A stretch of DNA of 64,000 nt, from positions 3,720,001 to 3,784,000 of the forward strand of contig NZ_JBJKFD010000001.1 in the NCBI RefSeq assembly GCF_049723905.1, given 5' to 3'. Of this stretch, positions 52,807 through 61,629 are shown piece by piece. Within the stretch, counting starts at the first letter, position 1. Every line of letters begins with the position of its first letter. Below the pieces are notes generated by a model. It was given only the letters and a program-made list of their open reading frames with translations. It did no database searches and was not told the origin of the DNA. This DNA comes from G963665185 sp049723905. Its GTDB lineage: Bacteria > Desulfobacterota > Desulfovibrionia > Desulfovibrionales > Desulfovibrionaceae. Made by a program: the position numbers and the translations under genes.

Positions 52807-53042
52807 CACGTAATTCGGCTGTTCTTTAAGAACAAAAGTTACCTGCCGTAGAATTGGGCTGTTCCCTAATAATAAAAGTTTCTGGAAAGGGGAGCGCGAG
52901 GGGAAAACCTCTCGCGTCAGGCGGCTGAAAACGACACGTTAGCTGCGTTGTTTCGGGAAATTCAAATCCTCGCGTATAAAAGAATACGTGTCGGCCTTGA
53001 ATTTCCCTCACGTCTTGCTTCCGCATCGTTTTGAGCCGCCTG
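52807..53042. repeat. Family C motif followed by family A copy 4
   Basis: TTTCTGGAAAGGGGAGCGCG at about 52880 begins family C. Its right arm runs into family A copy 4 (52919-53042), with ends CAGGCGGCTG / GAGCCGCCTG, inner AAATTCAA / TTGAATTT and tip CGCGTAT / ATACGTG. Confidence 0.75.
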
Positions 53043-53211
53043 CGAGTCTGTTGTGTTGTAGTATTGAGCATGGAGGTTTTTCCCTCGCATTAAGCGGCTG
53101 AAAAAGCCGCTGATTGCCATCGTAAAAACGCATTGACAAGCGGAGCCTTGTACCTGATCAGTCTATGACGGGGGAAACCCTTCATACTATAGCAGAGTTC
53201 AGAGGTGGCCG
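53043..53211. other. Upstream region of the YkgJ-like gene
   Basis: It includes a short GCGGCTGAAAAAGCCGC hairpin near 53094. No gene is supported. Confidence 0.4.
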
Positions 53212-54081
53212 ATGGTCTCTCGTTCCTCTTCCCGCGGTCCGCGTTCCAAGGCGGGCCGAAAGTGTTCTTTGCGACGCACCCGGAAAATCGGTGTCTGCAA
53301 TCCCGCGCAGGCCGCGTTGTCTCCCGAGCTACAGCACGAGGCTCTGACCTCCCGCATCACCCAGGAATGCAGGGATGCCTTTGTAGCGGCTCTGCGTCCG
53401 CCGTTGGCCGAGGCCCTGTACAAGGTGGTGCGCGAGTCGTTGGACAAGTGCGAGCAATTGTTTGGCGAGCTTGAACTGGACCCACCCCTGGCCTGCAAGC
53501 GGGGCTGCATCTCCTGCTGCTACAATCAGGTGGTGCTCTCCGAGCCGGAAGCTCTGTACCTGGGTTTTCATCTGCTGGAAACGCAAACGCCCCAGCAGCT
53601 CCGGGAACTGCACGCGCGGGCGGGCGAACTGGTGACGGCGCTGGAAGGAAAAACCATGCAGGAAATCGGCATGGAGCGTCATCTTCACACCTGCCTGTTT
53701 TTGCAAGACGGCACCTGTTCCGTCTACCAGGCGCGTCCCCTGGTCTGCCGCGGGTGGAATTCCGTAAACGCGGACATGTGCCGCTACAGCAACCAGACCG
53801 GCGATGCCCTTGCACCCATAGAAAACCATGCACTGCCGCGGTTGCTGGCGGAAAGCATACGTACCGGCCTTTTGTGCGGTGCCAACGATCTGGGGCTCGA
53901 AGCCGGCTACATGCTCACAGTGCGGGCGGTCTTTCTTTTGCTGGAAGCGGGCCAGGGAGATTTGGGGCGGGGATTGCTTGAGTTTCTTGACTCCTGGTTG
54001 CGGGGGGAATCGTTCTTTTCTAGCTGGCGGGGGGCTGGCGGCTCAAAAAAGCACGTTAGCGGCGTTGCTGCGAAAAATTGA
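53212..54081 (+). CDS. YkgJ-family putative Fe/Zn-binding cysteine-cluster protein
   Basis: A protein of up to 289 residues. The YkgJ signature is the cysteine cluster CKRGCISCCYNQVVLSEPEA (about 94-113) with later CLFLQDGTCSVYQARPLVCRGW (shown as a region, about 160-181), as expected for a metal- or FeS-binding CxxxCxxCC fold. The true start may be further in; residues 1-35 are Arg/Ser-rich and unconserved. The last 14 codons or so lie inside a family A repeat (54034 onward), which provides the stop. The original C-terminus was probably replaced when the repeat arrived. The function of the family is unknown. Confidence 0.78.
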   Translation: MVSRSSSRGPRSKAGRKCSLRRTRKIGVCNPAQAALSPELQHEALTSRITQECRDAFVAALRPPLAEALYKVVRESLDKCEQLFGELELDPPLACKRGCISCCYNQVVLSEPEALYLGFHLLETQTPQQLRELHARAGELVTALEGKTMQEIGMERHLHTCLFLQDGTCSVYQARPLVCRGWNSVNADMCRYSNQTGDALAPIENHALPRLLAESIRTGLLCGANDLGLEAGYMLTVRAVFLLLEAGQGDLGRGLLEFLDSWLRGESFFSSWRGAGGSKKHVSGVAAKN

Positions 54082-54162
54082 ACCCGCTCGTGTACACAAA
54101 GAGTACACGTCGCGATTCAATTTTTCTGGCGCCTTGCTTCCGCACCTTTTTGAGCCGCCAGC
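54034..54162. repeat. Family A hairpin repeat, copy 5, overlapping a gene end
   Basis: Ends GCTGGCGGCTC / GAGCCGCCAGC, inner AAAATTGAA / TTCAATTTT, tip CGTGTAC / GTACACG. It covers the final codons and stop of the YkgJ-like gene. Confidence 0.8.
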
Positions 54163-54167
54163 GGGTG

Positions 54168-54462
54168 AAGACCGTGTGATTTTTGTCTCTGGCTTTGTTG
54201 CCGGAGAGCAAAACTTATCCGGCCATGTCATTGGGCTGTTTCTCTAGAACCCCGATTACCTACCGTATAATTCTTGTATTTTTTTAAGCACAAAAGTTTC
54301 TGGAAAGGGGAGCGAGGGGGAAAATTCTTGCGTCATGCGTCTGAAAAAGGCACGTTAGCGGCGTTGCTGCGAAAAATTGAACCCGCTCGTGTACACAAAG
54401 AGTACACGTCGCGATTCAATTTTTCTGGCGCCTTGCTTTTGCACCTTTTTGAGCCGCCAGCG
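54168..54462. repeat. Shortened family B, family C motif and family A copy 6
   Basis: A family B element at 54168-54224 has lost its central part. A family C lead motif follows (TTTCTGGAAAGGGGAGCG, about 54297), then family A copy 6 (54336-54462). Copy 6 is nearly identical to copy 5 in its interior but has a worn left end. Confidence 0.72.
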
Positions 54463-54469
54463 GGTGGAG

Positions 54470-54829
54470 GGCCGTGTGTTTTTTGTCTCCGGCTTTGTTA
54501 CATTCGGTTTCGCTTCGCGGGCCGTATTGAAATATACTGTCCTCGCTTGCGAAACCAACAGCGCTTTGCCGTAGAGCAAAACTTACTCGGCCGTTAAATT
54601 AAGCTGTTCCTTAAAATCAAAATTTCCCTTCCGTAGAATCAAGCCATTCATCAAAAATAAAAGTCTCTGGCCGAGTTTCCCCCTGAAAGAATCGGGCGGA
54701 GAAAAAACGTATTTTTAACAAAAAGTAGAAAAGATATCGTCGAACGCGTTTTTTTCTTATACTCTAGAGCAAATTGAGTTCGAGTTGCAGGTGAACAGCC
54801 GACCGAATGCGGAGGTTCAAAAAAAATTG
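54470..54829. repeat. Family B copy and upstream region of the GGDEF gene
   Basis: A complete family B element (54470-54592; GGCCGTGTG ... ACTCGGCC) is followed by about 240 AT-rich bases that hold the promoter of the next gene. Nothing else was recognised. Confidence 0.65.
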
Positions 54830-56953
54830 ATGGATTCTTTTTTTGTTCCCACTTTTCGTCTTAAAAGGACATTTCTTGCATTTGTACTCGCAGTTGGTTG
54901 CTTGTGGGCATTGCCTGCGGGAAATTATGCCGCTGATCAGCCTTCGGGGCAGGATAAGGAGCCGGTCAATATCCTGTTTTTGGATTCGTATTCCCCTGCA
55001 ATGCCCTGGTCGCAGGCTTTTTTGAAAGGACTGGTATCTGCCCAAAAAAAATCGGAGCGTCCTATTGAGCTGTCTGTTGAATATCTCGACAAAGCCAGGA
55101 TGCCGGATGGGCTGACATCTGCCGAGTTTTATGCGTACCTGAAGAAAAAATACCGGAACACCCACTTTGCAGGCCTTGTCGCCAATTCGAATTCTGCCAC
55201 AGCCTTTGCCAAGGAGTATGGAAACGCCCTTGTGGGAGATGCGCCGAAAGTCTCCTATGCATCCGAGAAAAGTGCGGCATTTACGGATGGTCCTACATTG
55301 TTTTCCTTGTGGGGTAATTTTGAGCAGGCTGTAAAGGAAACAACCAAGTTGGCTTTGGAGCAAAACCCGCAAGCCCGGTCCGTCTTTCTCATTGAAGGCA
55401 ATAACGAAGACAGCCGCGAACTGGTCGGTATGTTGCGCAAGCGTTTTGAGACGACCACGGATCTTCCCGTCCAGGTTGTTTCACAGTTTTCTCTTGCGGA
55501 GCTGAAAAAGCGTGTAGCCGGATTGAATAAAAGGACCATCGTCTTTTGTTCCATCATCTGGTCCGATTCTACCGGAGCCCGCTTCATCCCAAGACAAGTT
55601 GCTGCGGAACTTGCCGCAGTCTCCCCCGCGCCTATTTATACTTTTTGGAGCCCTTTTATTGGCTCTGGAATTATCGGCGGCCACATGCTCGACAGCAATG
55701 TTGTAGGGGCACAGCTGATGGTTGCTCTTTTGGATTATTTAAAGAACGGTCATTTTGAGGACTCGTACAACACGCTCCAGACATATTTGGATTGGGATGC
55801 CATGCAACGTTATGACATCAATGCAGACACGGTGCCTGCCGGTGCGATTGTCATTAACAAGCCTCCAAGCCTTTGGGGCGAATACTATGAAGTGATAATT
55901 GAAATAGGAATAGCTCTGGCCCTTCTGATGCTGAGTGCCTTTGTCTGGGGGGCGAAAGTAGCGAGACTGAACAGCAAGTTGCGCCATAGCCGGGATACGC
56001 TCGAATTACGCGTTGCAGAGCGGACTGCTGAGCTCCATACCCTGAATAAGGATTTGTCCGATAGTGAAGCTCGTTTTCGTTCGCTTTCCGATGCATCGTT
56101 TGAATGTATTTTTATTACCCGTAATGGAGTGGTCCTCGAAGCAAACAGAGCTGTTTATGACATGTTTGGATATGAACAAGATGAATGCATTGGTATGCTT
56201 GGATCGGATATGGTTGCACCTGATTACAGAGATGATGTGATGAACAATATGTTATCAGGTTATGAAGAACCTTATGAATCGTGCTGTTTACACAAAGATG
56301 GAAGTGTCTTTCCTGTCGAGATACACGGTAAGATGTTTTTGTACAAGGACGAGTGGACAAGAGTTACGGCTATTCGGGATATTACGGAGAGGAAAAAGGC
56401 AGAAGAGGCTTTAAAAGACGCAAATAAGCAGCTGGAGAGACTGGCGTTGCAGGATGGGATGACTGGAATTGCGAACCGCCGCAGTTTCAATATGAAGATG
56501 GAAAATGAATGGCTCAGAATGTCGAGGGAGAGGAAACCATTATCCATATTCCTTTTTGATGTGGATTTTTTTAAACTGTATAATGATACATACGGGCATC
56601 AGGCTGGCGATGTTTGCCTCCAGGAGATTGTCAAAGGGGCACTTCCCTTTCTGAAGCGCCCCGGAGATCTGTTTGCCCGGTATGGCGGCGAGGAATTTGT
56701 CGCCGTACTTCCGGATACCGATGGAGAAGGGGCGGCTCACCTGGCAGAACAGGTACGGAACGGGATTTATGAACTGAAAATTCCCCATGATGCTTCGAAA
56801 ATTTGTGAGTATGTGACGGTGAGTTGCGGAGTTGCTTCCTTGGTTCCTTCGGAAGCCACGACACCTGAGGATTTGTTGAAAGCTGCGGATAAAGCCTTGT
56901 ATGAGGCAAAGGAAGCAGGACGCAATAGGGTGGTTCTGAAAATTTTGGACTAG
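54830..56953 (+). CDS. Membrane diguanylate cyclase with periplasmic ABC-substrate-binding-like, PAS and GGDEF domains
   Basis: A 707-residue sensor. An N-terminal signal anchor (about 8-33) leads to a periplasmic domain of the ABC_sub_bind type (about 38-350; NILFLDSYSPAMPWSQAFLKG, then AGLVANSNSATAFAKEYG). A membrane helix (about 358-378) and coiled coil follow, then PAS (about 410-525, FRSLSDASFECIFITRNG to AIRDITERKKAEE) and GGDEF (about 540-705) with the active loop RYGGEEF and the FFKLYNDTYGH metal site. It makes c-di-GMP in response to a periplasmic ligand. ATG 54830 is a compromise: GGAGG lies 14 bases upstream and TTG 54827 is possible. Confidence 0.9.
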   Translation: MDSFFVPTFRLKRTFLAFVLAVGCLWALPAGNYAADQPSGQDKEPVNILFLDSYSPAMPWSQAFLKGLVSAQKKSERPIELSVEYLDKARMPDGLTSAEFYAYLKKKYRNTHFAGLVANSNSATAFAKEYGNALVGDAPKVSYASEKSAAFTDGPTLFSLWGNFEQAVKETTKLALEQNPQARSVFLIEGNNEDSRELVGMLRKRFETTTDLPVQVVSQFSLAELKKRVAGLNKRTIVFCSIIWSDSTGARFIPRQVAAELAAVSPAPIYTFWSPFIGSGIIGGHMLDSNVVGAQLMVALLDYLKNGHFEDSYNTLQTYLDWDAMQRYDINADTVPAGAIVINKPPSLWGEYYEVIIEIGIALALLMLSAFVWGAKVARLNSKLRHSRDTLELRVAERTAELHTLNKDLSDSEARFRSLSDASFECIFITRNGVVLEANRAVYDMFGYEQDECIGMLGSDMVAPDYRDDVMNNMLSGYEEPYESCCLHKDGSVFPVEIHGKMFLYKDEWTRVTAIRDITERKKAEEALKDANKQLERLALQDGMTGIANRRSFNMKMENEWLRMSRERKPLSIFLFDVDFFKLYNDTYGHQAGDVCLQEIVKGALPFLKRPGDLFARYGGEEFVAVLPDTDGEGAAHLAEQVRNGIYELKIPHDASKICEYVTVSCGVASLVPSEATTPEDLLKAADKALYEAKEAGRNRVVLKILD

Positions 56954-57252
56954 ATTTTGTGTCAATTTGCCCATAAGGCATCTCGGGAAAGTCTTTTTCA
57001 TTCCGCTTGGTTGGGGGATTGTGGACACCTTTGTCCGGTATGTGCATCAAAAAATACAGCCACTATCCTTCCATCCGTGTAAAATACCGTCTGTATAACG
57101 ACTTCTACAAACACCTTCCTTTGTATTCACGTTCTTTCACGTGCATTTTCATTGACAAGGGACCCTCTGCTTGCCCTGATGAATGGGAAAAACAGGTGGC
57201 TGAATAGGCGGTACTCCCTACGTCTTCGCCCAAGAGCTACAGGAGCCTCTGA
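56954..57252. other. Intergenic region, nothing firm
   Basis: About 300 bases between two plus-strand genes. A 66-codon frame (57007-57207) has no ribosome binding site or family match. Confidence 0.35.
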
Positions 57253-58305
57253 ATGACTGTTACAAGACTTCTTGCATCATTTGTTTTTATTTTTGTTGTG
57301 TTTTTGGCTTTGGGCCCGGTTCACAGCATAGTTGCAACGGAAACAGTGAACCGGCAGGCCGAAAAAGCCATGCTTCCTGTCAGCGAACAGGCCAGAGAAT
57401 TCATCGCCACTACCAAGGCAGCTCCCCTGGATGGCCCGCTGACAACACAACAAGCCGAACAGATGCGGCAGAAGATAGCGGAAGGCAGTAAGGGGCTGAC
57501 ATTGCTGGCCACACACCTGCAATGCACGGTTTCGGATATGCAGGTCGGCGGGGTAAAGGTGGTTCGGGTGGCGCCCAGAGGAATATCGCCCGAACAGGAA
57601 GACAGAGTTGCGCTTTATATTCACGGTGGCGGCTATGTTCTCAAGTCCGCCTTGGACATTACTGCGCTGCTCATGGTCCGCCAACTCAACATGCCGGTCT
57701 ATTCCATAGAGTACCGTCTGGCCCCGGAGCATCCTTTTCCTGCCGGGTTGAACGACTGCATGGCCGTGTACAAGGCTTTTGAAGAACGCATGCAAGCTAG
57801 GAAGGTTGTTGTTTTTGGCGGGTCTGCCGGAGGCGGGCTAGCTCTTGCCATGCTGCTGCAGGCCAAAAAGGAGGGGCTTCCCATGCCCTCGGCCGTGGGA
57901 CTGTTTTCGCCCTGGTCGGACCTGAGCCGCACGGGCGACAGTTACTATGCCAATGAGGGACGCGATCCTGTTTTGAGCTGGAAAGGCAATCTGGAATTTT
58001 TCGCATCCGCTTATGCGGGCAAGGCCAACCGCAAGAACCCGCTGCTGTCTCCCATCCATGGCACATACGAGGGCTTTCCGCCCACCCTTATCATCACCGG
58101 GACGCGCGATCTTTTCCTGAGCAACAGCGTGCGCCTGAGCCGCCGCATGCAGCTTGCCGGAGTGGATGCCGAACTGCGCGTATGGGAAGCCATGTTCCAT
58201 GGATTCGATCTGATGCCCGACCTGCCCGAGGGCAGGCAGGCCCGTCGGGAAATGGCGGAATTTCTCATCCAGGCCGGCAAAGTGGAGCCGCAGGCCGCCC
58301 AATAG
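57253..58305 (+). CDS. Exported alpha/beta-hydrolase, HSL-type esterase/lipase
   Basis: A 350-residue esterase with an N-terminal signal peptide (about 1-27). It has the HSL family oxyanion motif HGGGYV, the nucleophile elbow GGSAGGG (the more usual GDSAGG has Asp at the second position), an acid in TGTRDLFLS and the catalytic His in FHGFDLMP. The family lands YRLAPEHPFPAG and LFSPWSDLS are also present. It probably hydrolyses short-chain esters in the periplasm. It stands alone. An AraC-family pseudogene lies just downstream on the other strand and may once have been its regulator. Confidence 0.88.
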   Translation: MTVTRLLASFVFIFVVFLALGPVHSIVATETVNRQAEKAMLPVSEQAREFIATTKAAPLDGPLTTQQAEQMRQKIAEGSKGLTLLATHLQCTVSDMQVGGVKVVRVAPRGISPEQEDRVALYIHGGGYVLKSALDITALLMVRQLNMPVYSIEYRLAPEHPFPAGLNDCMAVYKAFEERMQARKVVVFGGSAGGGLALAMLLQAKKEGLPMPSAVGLFSPWSDLSRTGDSYYANEGRDPVLSWKGNLEFFASAYAGKANRKNPLLSPIHGTYEGFPPTLIITGTRDLFLSNSVRLSRRMQLAGVDAELRVWEAMFHGFDLMPDLPEGRQARREMAEFLIQAGKVEPQAAQ

Positions 58306-58309
58306 GGCA

Positions 58310-58800
58310 CTTTTGTTATCTGCTTTTCCGGTTACGCACCGGGGCCGATGTCGAACTCCTGCTTGAACCGTCTGGAAAAGGAAGCAGCCAAGGCGTACCC
58401 GCAGCGCATGGCAATGTCTTCCAGGGATGTGTTTGTTTCGGCAAGCAAGGCCCGTCCCTTGAGCAGCCGCCATTGGGCCAGGTAAGTTGATGGGCGTCAC
58501 ACCGACCAGCCTGGAGAATCTGTCGGCAAAGCGTGCCCGGGAGATGCCCGCGTGCGAAGGGGTTCGATTGTCCAGCCTGTGCCGGGGGCGTTGTGAATGG
58601 CCTTGAGCGCCTTGGACACGTTGGGGTCCTGCAAAGGCCGCGATAAATCCTGCCGAACCGTGTCCTTCCTGCTGCCCGTTCGCTTGGGGCTGTCCCCTGA
58701 CCGCCTGCAAAAAAACAATCTCGATCAACCTGCTCAATACCCCGGTTTCGCCGGGTGCCTGCAATTCCGCATGGGGGACTGAGGACCTTGGCTCCCACTG
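58310..58800 (-). pseudogene. Broken AraC-family regulator (cupin-6 type)
   Basis: Pieces of one protein lie in shifted minus-strand frames in the right order: SRLIEIVFLQAVRG near 58730, LQDPNVSKALKAIHNAPGTGW near 58600-58640, and ISRARFADRFSRLVGVTP near 58490-58540. The end near 58330-58470 preserves other helix-turn-helix fragments. At least two frameshifts separate them. The pattern matches AraC regulators with a cupin_6 N-terminus. Confidence 0.7.
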
Positions 58801-59068
58801 CCCTTTGATTGATTCGCTTGCCCGTAACCAACGGGATATCGTCCTGCGGGGGGGCCTTGTTTTTCACCCTGTTTTAGGCAATACTTTTACACCTTCAAGT
58901 GAAGCCGCTTTTTTGTATATCTCTTCTTTTTTAAGCCTTTCATTTCCATTTCATCCCACGACTTTTTTCAATCTCTTGTTGCGCCGCAAGGCAAGGCTTG
59001 CAGCTCTCGTCTTGCCGTCGGCAAATCTTGGTTCACTCTCGCAAATCAAAACAGGGGCGTATCTGACC

Positions 59069-59605
59069 ATGACAAATTATATTGTTCTTACCGGGGGCCC
59101 TGGCTCGGGGAAAAGTACGGTTCTCGAAGCATTGGGACGACTTGGCTACAATTGTTCGGAAGAAACAGGGCGGAAAATCATACGCCAGGAACTTGAACAC
59201 TCGGGCCATGCCTTGCCCTGGCAGAACAAACAGGCATTTCGGGACAGAATGTTGGATGAGGAACTCCGGGCCCATGCATTGCATCGCCACCACAGCGGCC
59301 CTACTTTTTTTGATAGGGGAATCATAGACACGTATGGGTATTCACTTCTCGAAGGCCTGGAACCAACGCATGCGTTGCTTTCCAGCTGTTCCTCGCTTCG
59401 CTACGGGCAAGTGTTCATTTTTCCGCCCTGGAGGGAGATCTTCATACAAGATGCAGAACGGAAGCAGGACTTTGCCGAGGCACAAAGAACATATGAGGCA
59501 ATGCACAAGGCGTATGGCGACTTCGGGTATGAGCTGATTCGGGTTCCGTTTGCCGCGGTCGAGGAGAGAGTCCGGTTCATTTTGCGCGAACTCGATGGAA
59601 AGTGA
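59069..59605 (+). CDS. AAA_28-type P-loop NTPase / small-molecule kinase-like protein
   Basis: A 178-residue protein. The P-loop GGPGSGKST lies at about 9-17, then EETGRKIIRQE and the DRGIIDTYGY segment with the DR pair common in AAA_28 ATPases. A lid-like region has ERKQDFAEAQRTYEAMHKAY. ATG 59069 begins the conserved first strand; the longer frame adds 88 residues with no match. The family resembles nucleotide or nicotinamide-riboside-type kinases, but its substrate is unknown. No neighbour helps. Confidence 0.8.
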   Translation: MTNYIVLTGGPGSGKSTVLEALGRLGYNCSEETGRKIIRQELEHSGHALPWQNKQAFRDRMLDEELRAHALHRHHSGPTFFDRGIIDTYGYSLLEGLEPTHALLSSCSSLRYGQVFIFPPWREIFIQDAERKQDFAEAQRTYEAMHKAYGDFGYELIRVPFAAVEERVRFILRELDGK

Positions 59606-59759
59606 GCAGATCCCCCAAGCCGGGGGCGTTTGGCTTTTGGGAGGCGGTGCCTGGAAAAAGCCTCGCCATGGTTGTGGATAGCCATGGCGTGTTTGCCAAC
59701 CCTGCGGTAAACACGTGCCGGTAAAGAGTTGCAATATCAACCCCAGAGAAGGGCTCCCC

Positions 59760-60287
59760 ATGAATACCACGCTCGTGCAATGCACGTTTGAGTCGCATGC
59801 TGCATCCATTCTGGATATTTTCAACGAAGCCATCGTCAATTCAACCGCTCTGTATGATTACAAGCTCAGGACGGGCGAGAGCATGGCAGGGTGGTTTGAA
59901 ACGAAACGAGTCAACAGATATCCGGTTATCGGCCTGGAAAACGAGGAAGGAATTCTTTTGGGATTTGGCAGCTACGGCACGTTTAGGGCTTGGCCTGCCT
60001 ACAAGTATACAATCGAGCATTCCTTGTATGTGCATAAGGACTTTCGCGGCCAGGGGCTGGGGAAAATCCTACTGCGGGGGCTGATAGAAAAAGCCGGTGA
60101 AAACGGATTTCATGCAATGGTTGGCGGGATCGACGCGCAAAACGCCGGAAGCATTGCCCTTCACAAGAAATTCGGCTTCGAGCATGTAGGCACGCTGCCT
60201 CAGGTCGGCTTCAAGTTCGGTAAATGGCTCGACCTGGCTTTTTATCAGCTCTTACTCAGCACCCCTGCCTGCCCCAACGAGGACTAG
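59760..60287 (+). CDS. GNAT acetyltransferase, phosphinothricin/methionine-sulfone type
   Basis: A 175-residue GNAT enzyme. Acetyl-CoA-binding motif A is HSLYVHKDFRGQGLGKILLRG (region about 91-111, RGQGLG core). It has AMVGGIDAQNAGSIALHKKFGF and HVGTLPQVGFKFGKWLDLAFYQ, the signature of the PAT/MddA subgroup that acetylates phosphinothricin, methionine sulfone and sulfoximine. ATG 59760 is preceded by AAGGG. A detoxification role is the family view and is not tested here. Confidence 0.88.
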   Translation: MNTTLVQCTFESHAASILDIFNEAIVNSTALYDYKLRTGESMAGWFETKRVNRYPVIGLENEEGILLGFGSYGTFRAWPAYKYTIEHSLYVHKDFRGQGLGKILLRGLIEKAGENGFHAMVGGIDAQNAGSIALHKKFGFEHVGTLPQVGFKFGKWLDLAFYQLLLSTPACPNED

Positions 60288-60312
60288 GGGCAGAGCCGAC
60301 CACCCAATGTGC

Positions 60313-61629
60313 TCAACTGATATTCTGGCGGGGGAAGACTATGCGGAACACAGTTCCCACGCCCAAGGAGCTTTCCACTTCCATACGGGCTCCGTGGGAT
60401 TTTATGATTGCCTGGCAGAGATAAAGCCCCAGACCATAGCCTCCCGTGGTACGGGTGCGCGATTCGTCCACCCTGTAAAAGGGGGCGAAAAGATGCTTCA
60501 TTGATTCTTTCGGGATGCCTATGCCGTAATCTTTGACCACGATGCTGAACCCGTCGTCTTCTTCCCGCAGGGATATTTCAACTGGGGCACTGTCCGGGGT
60601 TGAATATTTGATTGCGTTGTCCAGCAGGGAGCCCAGGGCCATGGTCATCCTGTCCAAATCGATCATTGCCATGACAGGCCTTTCGGGGATGTCTGATGAA
60701 ATCCCGGGGGGCTGGTCCCGGTACCCTTCCGTAACCTCGGCAACAAGTTGGGCCATATCCGTCTGCCGTGTGCTGAGGGCATCGATTCCATGATGCATTT
60801 TCGCTGTTTCCAGCAGCGAGGTGATCATGGCTTCCATTTGCCGTACATCGTGCTTGAGAGCCGAAGTGTCGACCTCGCCTGTGAGCATTTCCAGCCGGAG
60901 TTTGAGGCGTGTGAGCGGGGTTCGCAACTCATGGCTTACCCCGAGAAGCAAATCCCGCTGGCCCATCACAAGGCTTTCCAGTCGAAAGGCCATCTGGTTG
61001 AAGGCTTCGCACAGCTCTCTCAGTTGTCCCGAGCCTCTCGTCTGCACACGCGTATCAAGCTCGCCGTCCCCGATATATCCGGCCCCTTCGGTCAACCATT
61101 CAATGGGCCGAAGAAGAAACCGTAATATAAGATAGACGACCAGCATGATCAGGCAGGTGCTGATGAGGGAGTATATCCCGAATTGCCACAACGCGGACCG
61201 CTCTGCCTTGGTGGAAAACAAGTCAAAGGTCAGAAATTCATTGGGGGCAAGTGAAACACGCAGCCTGTAATTTTCATGGAGGTTGAGTATTTCAATTCCA
61301 TCCTGGCTGAAGCGCGGTGCGAGGAACCGCGCTGGAAATCGTTTTTCTGTTTCGCCCACCACCCAGGGTGTTTTTCCCGTATAGGTAATGCGCATGGGAC
61401 GTTGGCGGGCAAGGGCTTCGGCCTTGCTCCTGTCCGGCGGGGAGCCTACCAGGGTGGCAAGGTGGCGGGCATACTGCAGCAAGCCCTGGTTCAACGTGGT
61501 GTCGTGTTCACGTTTCTGGGTGCTGTAGAGGTGCATGGTAACGCCATTGATGGCCAATACCCCAAAAATGAGCACCAGTGCCAACTTCGTGAACAGGGAT
61601 TGCCTGACCTTTCGGCAAACTCTAGCCAT
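60313..61629 (-). CDS. Sensor histidine kinase, CpxA-like
   Basis: A 438-residue inner-membrane kinase. Two membrane helices (about 15-35 and 155-178) enclose a periplasmic sensor. A HAMP domain follows, then the phosphoacceptor box GVSHELRTPLTRLKLRL (as in CpxA), and the ATPase parts LLDNAIKYS, KDYGIGIPKESMKHLFAPFYR and GGYGLGLYLC. Start ATG 61629 overlaps the response regulator's stop by eight bases and has GAGGAAG upstream. With the regulator and the LTXXQ lipoprotein it forms an envelope-stress-type operon. Confidence 0.9.
   Translation of the reverse strand: MARVCRKVRQSLFTKLALVLIFGVLAINGVTMHLYSTQKREHDTTLNQGLLQYARHLATLVGSPPDRSKAEALARQRPMRITYTGKTPWVVGETEKRFPARFLAPRFSQDGIEILNLHENYRLRVSLAPNEFLTFDLFSTKAERSALWQFGIYSLISTCLIMLVVYLILRFLLRPIEWLTEGAGYIGDGELDTRVQTRGSGQLRELCEAFNQMAFRLESLVMGQRDLLLGVSHELRTPLTRLKLRLEMLTGEVDTSALKHDVRQMEAMITSLLETAKMHHGIDALSTRQTDMAQLVAEVTEGYRDQPPGISSDIPERPVMAMIDLDRMTMALGSLLDNAIKYSTPDSAPVEISLREEDDGFSIVVKDYGIGIPKESMKHLFAPFYRVDESRTRTTGGYGLGLYLCQAIIKSHGARMEVESSLGVGTVFRIVFPRQNIS

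Noticed and set aside
57007..57207. A 66-codon frame after the GGDEF gene
   Set aside because: There is no ribosome binding site and no recognisable composition or family.
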